64,000 nt of DNA. Source: Prinia subflava. Its lineage: Eukaryota; Chordata; Aves; Passeriformes; Cisticolidae. The stretch is from positions 18,123,501 to 18,187,500 of the forward strand of contig NC_086259.1 of NCBI RefSeq assembly GCF_021018805.1. The letters are read 5' to 3'. How positions within the stretch are numbered: the first letter of the stretch is position 1; every line of letters starts with the position of its first letter. Below the pieces are notes generated by a model. That model saw only the letters and a program-made list of their open reading frames with translations, had not been told where the DNA came from and did not search any database. Made by a program: the position numbers and the translations under genes. Positions 26,601 through 37,987 of the stretch are shown piece after piece.

Positions 26601-29600
26601 TGGTATAAACAATGTAGTAAAATGTGAATTTGGAAGAATTATTTGTGTGTATTTGAGAAGAGTTGTTACTGGGCAGTAATTCTGACAGCTGCTGGTACAG
26701 GCAGAGCTGCACTCAGTTCAAATATTAAGGCCAGCAGAAAGGAATGATATCATTGCTGGGCCACTCTTGCAGATCACATTTACAAGTTGTAATCAAATAA
26801 AAGAAGGAAGTGTCAGACTGGCACAGAATTGTCACCAGGAGCAGCCTTGGGAACAGTTAAGCCTGGAAGGGAAGTTTACAGTGAAAGCTGCTTTGTTGGG
26901 ATTTACATTTCCAATAAAGCTGAACCCCAGGAGGAGTTTGGCCTGTGTGGGGTGTGCAAGCTGGTGAAAGCAGGATGGGGGCAGATTTTAAACTCACCCA
27001 AAAATATCCTTGTGGAACGGAAAGCTGAGAGCTGTGCACTGATACTGGGGATAGTTGCACCACCAGGGCAATAATTAATTGGTAGTTGCCCTCACTGGAC
27101 TTTCCTGAGCTTAGTTTGACCTTTACTCATTATCATTTTGCACAGGATTTGCCACTCAGAGTCACCAGTGAGCACCTCCTGCCCTGCTGTGCTGCCCAAG
27201 GGATGGGTAAGTTACTCTCATTCTTTCTGCAAACAGAGATCGAATTGCTGGGAGCAGTTTAAAGCCTTGAGTGGAAAAATCTGAAAATTTAGTAAACATT
27301 TCACTGCTTTCACTTCAGTTTTTGAGCCCTGTGCCCTCCTGCCTTGAGTGAAGGGTCCCAGTTATGGTGTCTGGGGCAGGAGTGTGACAAGAACCCCTCA
27401 CCCAGACACTGCAGTGCCTGCTCTGTTTTGTGCCTGTGTTGAGTGAAGGATTTGTTATTTCTCGCTGTTTGTCCTGTTCAGATACTTTCAGTTTCTATTC
27501 ACATGTTGAGAGGAGCTCTCAGTGATGTGCAGGCAGGTTCTGAGCTGTTTGTCTGGGGTGCAGCAGAGCTGGGGGCCCCTGGCCAGTTCCAAACCTTGTT
27601 TTAATCTCTCACAGCTCTTTCCCAACACATCTTGCAGACTCTTTTCTGCATTTGGGTCCAACATGCACTAAAATCAAACTTCCTTGGTTTCTTGCCTGGT
27701 TTACATTTAAGGGGATGGGCTTGTGCTGGTTTATTTTAATACAACATCAGTTCTAAAACGCTTTTTCCACTGGAAGACTCCAGCTTTTGTGGCTGTGCTG
27801 AAAGTAGCATTTGGTATAAGCCATAAACCCTACTTCAGACAACTTAATCTATTCAAAAGGGGCTGAAAAGGAAAAAGAGCTCTACAGCAAACAAAGGCTT
27901 GTGTGTCCTTATTTAAGGCTGAGAATCCCATGGCTCTGAGTTTTGCCTTTGGATCCCTCAAACATTTTTATTCCAGCTGTTTGCCCAGTCTGGAGCACAG
28001 CTGGCTCACTTTTGCCTCGCCACTAAAAATGCACCTGAGCTCTGTGAAAATGCCCTTTGAATCATCTCTTCTATTATTATACCTGAGACAGGGAAGATGC
28101 TTAAAGTTCATAAGGGAGCTGAGATCAAATCTAATCATCTGTGCCCTGCAGACAATTGTATTTCCTATTTGTTAAATCCAATTGTTGGTGTTTCATTCAA
28201 GCATCTGCTGAAGAGAGTTCTTGCTTTGCATTGTAGTGGATCAGCCAATTGTTTTATTTATTTCTTCCAGAGGTTAATCACCTTCCCTTATAAAATGTTT
28301 GTGTCTACTTTGTTGTTTCAGTTAATCTGTCTTCAGCCTTTTCCTACTGGTTCTTGGTCTGTCCTGCTGTGTTGAGCTGCGAGACACCAGTTCAGCCCCC
28401 CAGTAAAATTCATCTTCTCGCCCCCAGTAAAATTCATCTTCTCACCCCCAGCCCCGTGTCCCACCCCAGCAGCTTTTAACTGGATAAAACTGTAATTTGA
28501 ATCTCCTCTATGCCCCAGGTCAGTGATTCTCAGAATATTCCACCCCTCTCACTCAATTAAATCAGCAGGCAGGGCAAAAAGTGCTCAATTTCTGACTGAC
28601 TCCTCCGTGCACCCGTGTAATAATCCTCAGATAAACTGATCATGAGATTGCACTGCTTAAAGCCAGTGTTTATCTTTCCAAGCACTTAAGGCATTAAGTG
28701 TCAGTATGAGAGGAAAATGAAATGTTGGCAGAGAGTTTTTGGAAACAAACATCAACTGGAATATTAAGAGGCTTGATGCAAGGAGCAGATTTATGGTTTC
28801 ATCTGACAGGTTCGAGCTCTTAAATAAGGGAGAGGAAGATAATAAATGTCGTGGTATATCTGATTTACAGCTGTGATGTGAGATAAGCTGGCTGCTCTGT
28901 ACAGATCACAACTGAGGTTCCCTATCAGATCACTCCATAGCTGGATCCATATTAACCCAGTGAGAATCCAGAAGTGGGATTCTCCAGAAACTTTGTGTTT
29001 TAGAAGGAAAATACAGCCAGATGCAAGATGCTTCCTGGAAAAGAGCTTAAAAGAGAAGGAAAGTGCTGATTTCTGACTTAAAAACTAATTTTGTCATTCA
29101 GCCCAAAAAGTTTTTCATCATCCCTGTCATTCCAACTGAACTAAAAGTGTTAGGGGGAAAAAAAGGCAAATAATTCTCAAACAGAATATGATATCTGGTG
29201 ACAGCCAGCACATGGATATGGAAAACAGCTGCTTGTGCAGGGAATATTGACACATAGATATGGGCACTGAAACCCCCCCACTGCAAAATGGACAGGAGTC
29301 ACTTGGCACCTAGAAAAGAGAACGGTGCTTCTCTTACTCTTACAAGGTATTTCTAATAGCCCACAGAACAATCTGTGACTTTGTAACAGGAATCTGTTTT
29401 ATGACCAAGAGTTAGGGCTCTTTTTCTAAAAAAATATTGGGAATTTTTGCATAAAACTTTAGGAGCTTTTGCAGGATTCTTGCTCTCAAGAGTTGTATTT
29501 TAATCTTGGTTTGGAACTCAGCAAAATTGAAACACTGACATTTTAAGTTAAATACCCTTCTGGTGCTCTTTGTTATGGTAACACCCCCTTTTCTGCTGCA

Positions 29601-30485
29601 TTCAGGAAGAGCTGAAAATTCACACTTTGCCTCAGCACACTTCAGAGCTTGTCTGAGCCCTGCATTCAGATTTCACCTGACTTTCCTCACAAGGAAAGTC
29701 CCTGCGAGGAGAACGTTCACACCCCTGCTCAGGGCTGGTGTCACCACAGCTCCTTGGCTCTCACCAAGGACACCCCCGGGGCCTCTCTGATCCCTGATTT
29801 TGGCAAAACGCTTCTTCCCACGGAAACTGAACTTCAGTGGGACAAGACTCAGCTCTTAATATGTTTAAATCATGTCACTAATACATTACTGGAGCCTTGC
29901 CCTGGTGTAATAAAACCCAGTTTGAACTGCTGAAGGGCTCAGCTGCTGCCTCCAACAGCTGCACGGCTGTAATTTGCCAATGGGATGTATTACATCCTGA
30001 TTACAGTTTCTTTTTGAGTGATAGGCCAAAATTACAAGGCCGAAATGTGGCTAATCATGATAAAGGAGATAAGTCTATTCATCTCCTGCCCGCGTTTAAT
30101 ATTTGCACAGCAGATGCTGTTTGTTCCCTTCAGCTGCCTTTCCACGGAAATTTGTTCTCGTTCTGGAGAAGTCTTAAGGTTAATGAAAAATTTTATTGGA
30201 CATTTTGATGGTGGAGAGAGGGAGAAAGGTGAAATATCTTGGAAGGTTTCTCTTTGTTTCCCAGCCCAGATAAACTTACACGGATCAGCCAGGCCTTGAA
30301 AGACAAGCAAAGTGAGCTACTCCAGGCCAGAAACAAATGTGTGGGAAAGATGAAGAGAACAGGGATGAAGGCCTAAGTGGGCTGTGAATGTCATTTATTG
30401 CCCTCATTCCCACCAAGCCCTACACAGGCTGCAATTAAACCTCCTATAGGTGATTCAGCTCACTGGGCCATAAAGCCAAGCCTGA
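23651..30485. other. Non-coding stretch
   Basis: No exon recognised. A 24-bp tandem doublet (CCCCCAGTAAAATTCATCTT type) lies at about 28,395-28,445. The AT-rich, repeat-free segment at about 29,890-30,190 has the look of a regulatory element (see findings). Confidence 0.6.
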
Positions 30486-30670
30486 GATCACAGAATCCCA
30501 GACTGGACTGGGATTGAAAGGGGCTTAAAGTTCATCTCCTTCCACCCCTGCCATGGCAGGGACACTTCCCACTGTCCCAGGCTGCTCCAAGCCCTGTCCA
30601 GCCTGGGACACTGCCAGGGCTCCAGGGGCAGCCAGAGCTGCTGTGGGCAGCTGCAGGAACACATTGCACC
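30486..30670 (-). mobile_element. CR1 LINE 3'-end fragment
   Basis: Starting with TCACAGAATCCCAGACTGG, it follows the reverse complement of CR1: CATGGCAGGGACACTTCCCA, CAGGCTGCTCCAAGCCCTGT, CCAGCCTGGGACACTGCCAG. It is 5'-truncated. Confidence 0.92.
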
Positions 30671-30892
30671 CTCACAGACTAGAGATAACCCCAAAGTGTG
30701 AGGTCTGGGGCAGAGGAGATCTCCTTCAGAGCTCAGTGAGAGAGGTATTCCCCTTCCACAAGCCCCTGGGTCCTGGGGAGGCTGTGGAGATGCCCCAGTC
30801 CCTGCTTGCAGCTGCCCCTGCTCTGTTGGAGATGCAGAGTCAGACGTGGGCAGGTGAGTGTCCAGGGGATCAGGCAGAGAAACCAGCCTGGA

Positions 30893-31375
30893 GCTGAGCT
30901 TAGAGCCTGTGTCCTGACTGAGCTGAGCTTAGAGCCTGTGTCCTGACTAGAACTGAGCTTAGATCCTGTGTCCTGACTAGAACTGAGCTTAGAGCCCGTG
31001 TCCTGATTGGAGCTGAGCTTACAGCCCCTGCCCTGACTGGAGCTGAGCTTACAGCCCCTGCCCTGACTGAGCTGAGCTTAGAGCCTGTGTCCTGACTAGA
31101 ACTGAGCTTAGAGCCTGTGTCCTGACTAGAACTGAGCTTAGAGCCCGTGTCCTGACTAGAACTGAGCTTACAGCCCCTGCCCTGACTGGAGCTGAGCTTA
31201 CAGCCCCTGCCCTGACTGGAGCTGAGCTTACAGCCCATACCCTGACTGAGCTGAGTTTAGAGCCCCTGCCCTGACTGAGCTGAGCATAGAGCCTGTGTCC
31301 TGACTGGAGCTGAGCTTACAGCCCCTGCCCTAAGCTGAGTTTACAGCCCATGTCCTGACTGAGCTGAGCTTACAC
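30893..31375. repeat. 29-30 bp minisatellite, about 16 units
   Basis: Units read CTGAGCTTAGAGCCTGTGTC plus CTGACTAGAA, with a second family reading CTGAGCTTACAGCCCCTGCC plus CTGACTGGAG. One-base length differences come from TGAG versus TGGAG or TAGAA. The penultimate units are shortened. Confidence 0.95.
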
Positions 31376-31430
31376 CTTGACACAACGTCCCTGTTTGTGC
31401 CCTGTTGTGGAGCACTGAACCGAGCTGAGC

Positions 31431-31582
31431 TGAGACAAATTGTAATTTATGTCGTGCTCTTGTGGTGTGCCAAGCATGAGATCCCAAATGCACCACAAAT
31501 AATTGATCTCAAGCTTTTGCCCTTCGTGTCCCCGTCTTGCTGCTGCTCTGTTTTTGCCAATTGTTTCTTGCATTGTTAATTC
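31431..31582 (+). repeat. Direct duplication, left copy
   Basis: GTGCTCTTGTGGTGTGCCAA, AATAATTGATCTCAAGC and TGCCAATTGTTTCTTGCATT recur in the same order and orientation at 33,047-33,198. Short indels separate the copies. Confidence 0.93.
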
Positions 31583-31812
31583 TAAGCCAGTCCCATCCCG
31601 TAACTCCCCAAATTCCCTTCCTGTCCCTTCCCCCCTGTGCAGACCCCTCTCCTCGGTGCCCTGCTGCCAAACCTCGAGCTGGAGAGAGTCGATCTCTCCG
31701 GGATGCCCCAGGCAGAGCCTCCTTAAAGCCCGGGCTAATCTGGCATTACACACCCTCGGGCAGGGCCAGCGCTGCCTGGCTCAGCTATTTTCTCATCTCC
31801 AAAGGCCTCCTT

Positions 31813-31877
31813 CCTCCTCCTGGAGTGGGAATTTGCTGCTTTGACTCCTCCTGGAGTGGGAATTTGCTGCTCTGACT
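31813..31877. repeat. 31-bp tandem duplication
   Basis: CTCCTGGAGTGGGAATTTGC plus TGCTTTGACTC occurs twice in tandem with one substitution. Confidence 0.9.
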
Positions 31878-32684
31878 CACTGCAGCCTGGTTTTCTCCAT
31901 GCTCCAAGCATGACTTTGCCTCTGGGTACCAAATTTTGGGGGCTGCCCCGGTGTCCTAAACACGTCCCGGGGTGTCACCCATTCCCTCCCTCCCTTCCCA
32001 CCATCTGCACTGCACAAACCCAGCCAGGGCTGGCTGGAATGAACTCATCTGCTACGTGACTCTGTGTTCATCGAGATCTTTGGAGGCTGCTTCACTCGGC
32101 TCTGTTGCTTCCTCCCTGCTAAAATTGGATTCTGCCTCGGATCTGCCGCACTCCCAGTGGGGTGGGAGAGCAAATCCTTCGGCGATGCCAAATATAAAGC
32201 AGCCATTGATCCCTTTCCATCTGTTCCTTGCCAGACACAGCCCCCGGAGCGCTGCTGGCGCTGCTGACACTGTCCCAGCTCCCACAGCAGGGTGTCCCCA
32301 CGCAGGGCACAGCCCCACGGAGCCACCACACCAGGGACACCACAGGACACAGCTCCACGTCCTTGGAGCCTGGGGAAAGGGCTGGGGAGGCACAGCCAGG
32401 CTCTGAATGCTAAATGGACAAAAACCAGGGCACCTGAGTCTGTAAAAAATGCCTTAAAATGAGAAAAAGGGAATAGCTGCTAGCATCAATCCCAGGGCGT
32501 TACTGCTGTGGGCAGGAGAGGGGTGAACACAGCCAGAGCCTGAATTCCCGGGGTGTGGGGCCCTGGAACACACGGGCTGCTGTTCCTGCTCCAGCTCCAT
32601 GGTGAGAGGCCCCTCCTGAACAAAGATCTTGTGCTCCAGGAGGAACACCAGTGCAGTCTGGTTTACGTCAGTAAGTAAAAATAC

Positions 32685-32868
32685 AATTTTCAGGAGGAAT
32701 TTCTTCACTGAAAGGATTGTCAGGCATTGGAAGGGGTGGAGTCACCATCCCTGGAATTGTTCAATGAGCAACTGGAGATGTCACTCAGTGCTCTGGTTTA
32801 GGTAACATGGTATTGTTGGACTTGATGATCTCAGAAGTCTTCTTCAACCTCAATGATTGTGTGATTCC
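32685..32868 (+). mobile_element. CR1 LINE 3'-end fragment
   Basis: GGAATTTCTTCACTGAAAGG, GTGGAGTCACCATCCCTGG, TTGGACTTGATGATCTCAGA and CCTCAATGATTGTGTGATTC match a second CR1 3' subfamily. It lies between the two copies of a 150-bp local duplication. Confidence 0.9.
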
Positions 32869-33046
32869 GATTTTCCTAAAACACTCTGGGAGCTCCTGAT
32901 GAGCAGTGTTAGAGCAAGAACAGGCATTTTCAATTCCTTCTTTGCCTCCACCACTCTGGGTGAAAACACCCCAGAGCAGAGTCCCTGATGCATCTGATCA
33001 GAGCAGCCACTGGCAGACACTGAGCTCCCCTGGGGTCCCAGAACAG

Positions 33047-33198
33047 AGACAAATCCCAAATTTATTTTGTGCTCTTGTGGTGTGCCAAGCTCTTGTGAGA
33101 TCCTAAATGCAAATAATTGATCTCAAGCTTTAGCTCTTCGTGTCCCAGCCTTGCTGCTGCTCCATTTTTGCCAATTGTTTCTTGCATTATTAATTGTT
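33047..33198 (+). repeat. Direct duplication, right copy
   Basis: This is the partner of 31,431-31,582, about 1.6 kb away. Similarity starts near GAGACAAAT and ends near TTAATT. The family is not recognised; it could be a local segmental duplication or two copies of an unlisted repeat. Confidence 0.93.
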
Positions 33199-33752
33199 AC
33201 GCACAGAAGGAGAATGCCTGCAAACACTGTGGGGTAAATACTTTTCCAGCCAAGCAGGAGCAGACCCCAGAGATGAGTTTTAGGCTGCAGAACAGATTGT
33301 GACTTAGGCCAGGCTTGTGCAGCTTGAGCTGCTCCTACCACCAGTGTAAGGGTTTGACATAACACCAGTAAAGTCAGTCCTCTGAGGGAAGTGAAAACCA
33401 TTCCTAATACTGAAGTATAATCAGCATTCTAGAAACAAAGCCATTTAATGGCTAATTCGGATTACTCCTCAGGAATGAGAAGTACAGAGAGAATGAAACA
33501 TTTAATTCTGGAAACACATTTTACCCCAAACACTCCCAGGCATCCCCCTGGGATGTGCATTCATCAGCTTGGGCTGGGTGTGTTTCCAGGACATTCTTTG
33601 TGACCAAGATAATCTTCTGTTTGACTGAGGCTTTGACAAGCAGGGGCTGGGTTAACTTGGCTGTTGCAGCGTTGTCAGAGGGACAGGACTGCACAAACAA
33701 GAACGCCCTGGTGGGTTTTCAGCACTGACACTGTGAGGCCAGAGGCAGAGCA

Positions 33753-35520
33753 GCAATGCTCCCCTGCACCTCACCCCAGCAATGCTCCCCTGCACCTCAC
33801 CCCAGCAATGCTCCCCTGCACCTCATCCCAGCAATGCTCCCCTGCACCTCACCCCAGCACTGCTCCCCTGCATCTCATCCCAGCACTGCTCCCCTGCACC
33901 TCACCCCAGCACTGCTCCCCTGCACCTCATCCCAGCAATGCTCCCCTGCACCTCATCCCAGCAATGCTCCCCTGCACCTCATCCCAGCAATGCTCCCCTG
34001 CACCTCATCCCAGCAATGCTCCCCTGCACCTCACCCCAGCAATGCTCCCCTGCACCTCACCCCAGCAATGCTCCCCTGCACCTCATCCCAGCAATGCTCC
34101 CCTGCACCTCACCCCAGCACTGCTCCCCTGCATCTCATCCCAGCAATGCTCCCCTGCACCTCATCCCAGCACTGCTCCCCTGCACCTCACCCCAGCAATG
34201 CTCCCCTGCAATTCATCCCAGCAATGCTCCCCTGCAATTCACCCCAGCAATGCTCCCCTGCAATTCATCCCAGCAATGCTCCCCTGCAATTCACCCCAGC
34301 AATGCTCCCCTGCAATTCACCCCAGCAATGCTCCCCTGCACCTCATCCCAGCACTGCTCCCCTGCAATTCATCCCAGCAATGCTCCCCTGCAATTCATCC
34401 CAGCAATGCTCCCCTGCAATTCATCCCAGCAATGCTCCCCTGCAATTCACCCCAGCAATGCTCCCCTGCAATTCATCCCAGCAATGCTCCCCTGCAATTC
34501 ACCCCAGCAATGCTCCCCTGCATTTCACCCCAGCAATGCTCCCCTGCACCTCATCCCAGCAATGCTCCCCTGCACCTCATCCCAGCAATGCTCCCCTGCA
34601 ATTCATCCCAGCAATACTCCCCTGCACCTCACCCCAGCAATGCTCCCCTGCAATTCATCCCAGCAATGCTCCCCTGCATTTCACCCCAGCAATGCTCCCC
34701 TGCATTTCACCCCAGCAATGCTCCCCTGCAATTCACCCCAGCAATGCTCCCCTGAACCTCATCCCAGCACTGCTCCCCTGCAATTCACCCCAGCACTGCT
34801 CCCCTGCAATTCATCCCAGCAATGCTCCCCTGCACCTCACCCCAGCAATGCTCCCCTGCATTTCACCCCAGCAATGCTCCCCTGCAATTCATCCCAGCAA
34901 TGCTCCCCTGCAATTCATCCCAGCAATGCTCCCCTGCAATTCATCCCAGCAATGCTCCCCTGCAATTCATCCCAGCACTGCTCCCCTGCACCTCATCCCA
35001 GCAATGCTCCCCTGCACCTCATCCCAGCAATGCTCCCCTGCACCTCATCCCAGCAATGCTCCCCTGCACCTCACCCCAGCAATGCTCCCCTGCAATTCAT
35101 CCCAGCAATGCTCCCCTGAACCTCACCCCAGCAATGCTCCCCTGAACCTCATCCCAGCAATGCTCCCCTGCACCTCATCCCAGCAATGCTCCCCTGCACC
35201 TCACCCCAGCAATGCTCCCCTGCACCTCATCCCAGCAATGCTCCCCTGCACCTCACCCCAGCAATGCTCCCCTGCAATTCATCCCAGCAATGCTCCCCTG
35301 CAATTCATCCCAGCAATGCTCCCCTGCACCTCACCCCAGCAATGCTCCCCTGCACCTCATCCCAGCAATGCTCCCCTGCACCTCATCCCAGCAATGCTCC
35401 CCTGCACCTCATCCCAGCAATGCTCCCCTGCAATTCATCCCAGCACTGCTCCCCTGAACCTCATCCCAGCAATGCTCCCCTGCAATTCATCCCAGCAATG
35501 CTCCCCTGCAATTCATCCCA
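33753..35520. repeat. 26-bp minisatellite, exactly 68 units
   Basis: The unit is GCAATGCTCCCCTGCACCTC plus ACCCCA. The array is 1,768 bp, which is 68 x 26 with no indel. Variation is confined to a few positions: GCAATG or GCACTG, CACCTC or CAATTC or CATTTC (rarely AACCTC), and ACCCCA or ATCCCA. All three plus-strand frames lack stops, so overlapping frames of up to 596 codons result, rich in Pro, Cys and Ser. I do not regard any as a gene. Confidence 0.98.
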
Positions 35521-36660
35521 GCTTTTCCCCACAAAGTCCTTCATAACATCAGCAGGGTGCTATCCCTACCCAGCCTGCCCTAAAAGATGAAATTGAGGTT
35601 GGAAAAAACCCAGCCCAACTGATTCTTTGTAATTACTCTTATTCATTAGGCTCCTTTTTCTTTCCCCCACAGGGATTTATCCTCATATCACAAATCACTA
35701 ATTCCTTCTCATTTTTCTCATGTGTTGCTCATGCAATGCTGCACTAGTGCCTGCAAACTTGATATTCCTGTGGTCAGCCTGAGATTCCATGTGCCAGGAC
35801 ACCACAGAGGTTATTCAAAGAGGGAATATTGGATTTTTCATGTTCCAAGAACTGGATTAAGGATAGCAAAGCAACCAGAGCCAGGGTGATGCCTCCACAT
35901 CCTCCATCCCTGGACCCAGCTTGCCAAAGGCTACACAAGTGCTCCATTTGTCTTGCTGAGATGCCTTTGGAGGCTGAGGAAGCTGATTTGCCTCTGCTGA
36001 GCTCTTTCTTGAGCCCCCACCACGGCTGGTGCCCATGAATTTCTTGTGATGGTGCTGCCAGGCTTCAAAACCAGGCTGAGATTTGTGCCACAAGGCATCA
36101 AATTAAAGTTTATCGTGGTCACTGAACCAGTAAGGCAAAGCCTCTGAGCATCACAAGCTCTCTGCAAAGCTCCTTCCCATTAGTTATGCCTGTCAGTCTT
36201 GTAAAAAACAACCTTTTCCCTTCTTCCAGGGCAAGGTTTAGGAAGCCCTGTCCAGAATTGTAATGCCCCACGTAACCCTGTGCAGGAATCTGCAAAACTT
36301 GTCTGAAAGCGTTGTTCTTGTTCCCAAATCTGTTCCTGACCTCTCTACATTTATTTTCCGTGGCTGTGAAATTCTCTCTGACCTAATTACAATTCCCACT
36401 TGGTGTTTTGGCGCTGGAAATGGAGAAGCAGAGCTGCTGAACAGAAAGTGTGTCAGGTGCACTGTGGTCACCTCTGCCTCTGGGAGCAGGGAGGAGCAGG
36501 CAAGGGCTGCAGGCTCTGGGATCATTTCACATCTAAGCCAGTGTTTAATTCTCCCAAAAACCCCAAGATTTCAGGAGCTCAAAGCTTTACACAAAGATTA
36601 AAAAACCTCCTAAATACACGGGCTTGTTGCAGGGAAGGTGAAAGAACAACAGAGTCGCTG
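35521..36660. other. Non-coding stretch between the 26-bp array and the COTL1 3' end
   Basis: Unique sequence with no recognised exon. It would be immediately downstream of COTL1 cleavage. Confidence 0.65.
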
Positions 36661-37876
36661 AGGGCTGTTCTTGAAAAACATTTATTTCTGTGATGGATTT
36701 GTAGCGCTGACTCCCAAGCCCCACAGTCTCTCCCAGCGTGGAATTCTGGGGACAGTTACCTTTGATGGAAAAGAAAAAAAAAGCCATACAAAGAAGCCCC
36801 CACAAACAGTTTGGTACCAAACTGAGCCCAGCTTCTCTCTGGGCCTCTGCTGTTGAATTTTTAACCCCACTGGGGTGGAGCTGCCCTGCCCCATGGATGT
36901 TCACTGCCAAAGGCCCCAAAGAACCGAAGATGTTGTGTTTGACTGCAAAATAACCAGGGGGAACATGGGCAGGGAAGGATTCAGCGGCTGCTATTTTTTT
37001 TCAGACATCATTGAAAAAGGAAATCTATGCATTTCAGTTTCACCTCCTGAGCCCCAGCATTAGGAAAGTCAGATACAAACCCAGAGACCAACGTACACAA
37101 AATAGCGACCAAGTGTCCAGACATTTCTAAGCCCCTCAGTTTACTGTGCTGTGAGACCTCCAAAAAGCAACAAAACCCACTTCAGGATTGTGGTGGACCT
37201 CATTTTTAAGAGGGAGGGACAGAGATGCAGCACAGAGCATAGCAACTGTCAAGCAATGTTTAAGGCAAAATTATTCCCATTTATCAGGAGTCAAAGAAAT
37301 TTTTTGTTTGTTGGCTTTGCTGTTTAAGCTGTTAGATAACATTTCAGCTGGACATTTCTGCTTAGATGATTTAATCAAAGTTTGAGGGAAGTCATCTCAA
37401 GCTGATCTGAGCCTAAAACAGCAAAAAATGTTATTCCCAAGAATATCAGTCAGAACAAATTCTTCAAAAATTAAAGTAATCGATGTTCAGAACTCCCCCA
37501 AAACTTTCTTCCCTCAGAGACCAGGCTGAGCCCAAGTAAAACACACAGACATGAAGAAGGGCACATTGGCAAGCCTCTACAAACACAGGGCTGAATGGGA
37601 CCAAAGCAGAGCCAAACCTAAATTCCACAGGTGTGAGAACACGGACAGAGTTATGAGTAAAAAAAAGGGGGAAAAAAGAAAAACAGAGCCCCAGAGAGGA
37701 ATGTTTCATGAGAGAGAATGGAAAATAAAAGTCCTCTGTATGCAAAAAAGGGAGTTCTGAGGTGCAGCCACAGAAAGCTGGGGAGTTCAGCTGCCTCATC
37801 TCTCAGTGTTAGTTGGTTGTGCCTTTGCCCTCCCCTTGAGATCCAGGTGATGGTGCCAGGAGGTTCCTGCCTTTCT
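36661..37876 (-). other. COTL1: COTL1 3' untranslated region (inferred)
   Basis: About 1.2 kb runs from the stop codon to the first canonical poly(A) signal on the minus strand. I saw no other AATAAA in between. The sequence is unique, with A-rich plus-strand runs near 37,660 (U-rich in the transcript). The end is a prediction, since no transcript is available. Confidence 0.65.
36681..36686 (-). terminator. COTL1: COTL1 polyadenylation signal AATAAA
   Basis: TTTATT on the plus strand reads AATAAA in the COTL1 direction. It is followed at about 36,640-36,620 by a U/GU-rich stretch (CTCTGTTGTTCTTTC), as expected for a downstream element. Cleavage is therefore expected near 36,660. Confidence 0.7.
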
Positions 37877-37987
37877 TTACTCAGTCTGTGCATCATAATT
37901 AGCCCCCCCTGCTTTCTTCAGCTCGTTCTTGATGTAATCCTCGTCCAGCTCTTTGTGGTCACTGATCACAAATTCTTTGGCAAAGTT
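37877..37987 (-). CDS. COTL1: COTL1 coding exon 4 with stop codon
   Basis: This exon encodes the last 36 residues, NFAKEFVISDHKELDEDYIK through GGANYDAQTE, then TAA at 37879-37877. The acceptor is CTCTTGCAG|AACTTT. Lys131 of the 5-lipoxygenase contact is retained within NELKKAGG. Confidence 0.97.
   Translation of the reverse strand, partial: NFAKEFVISDHKELDEDYIKNELKKAGGANYDAQTE

Noticed and set aside
33664..35590. Overlapping plus-strand open frames of 363, 596, 445 and 134 codons rich in Pro, Cys and Ser
   Set aside because: They are the three frames of a stop-free 26-bp tandem array. The same peptide repeats in every frame, and no flanking coding exon or splice structure supports a gene.
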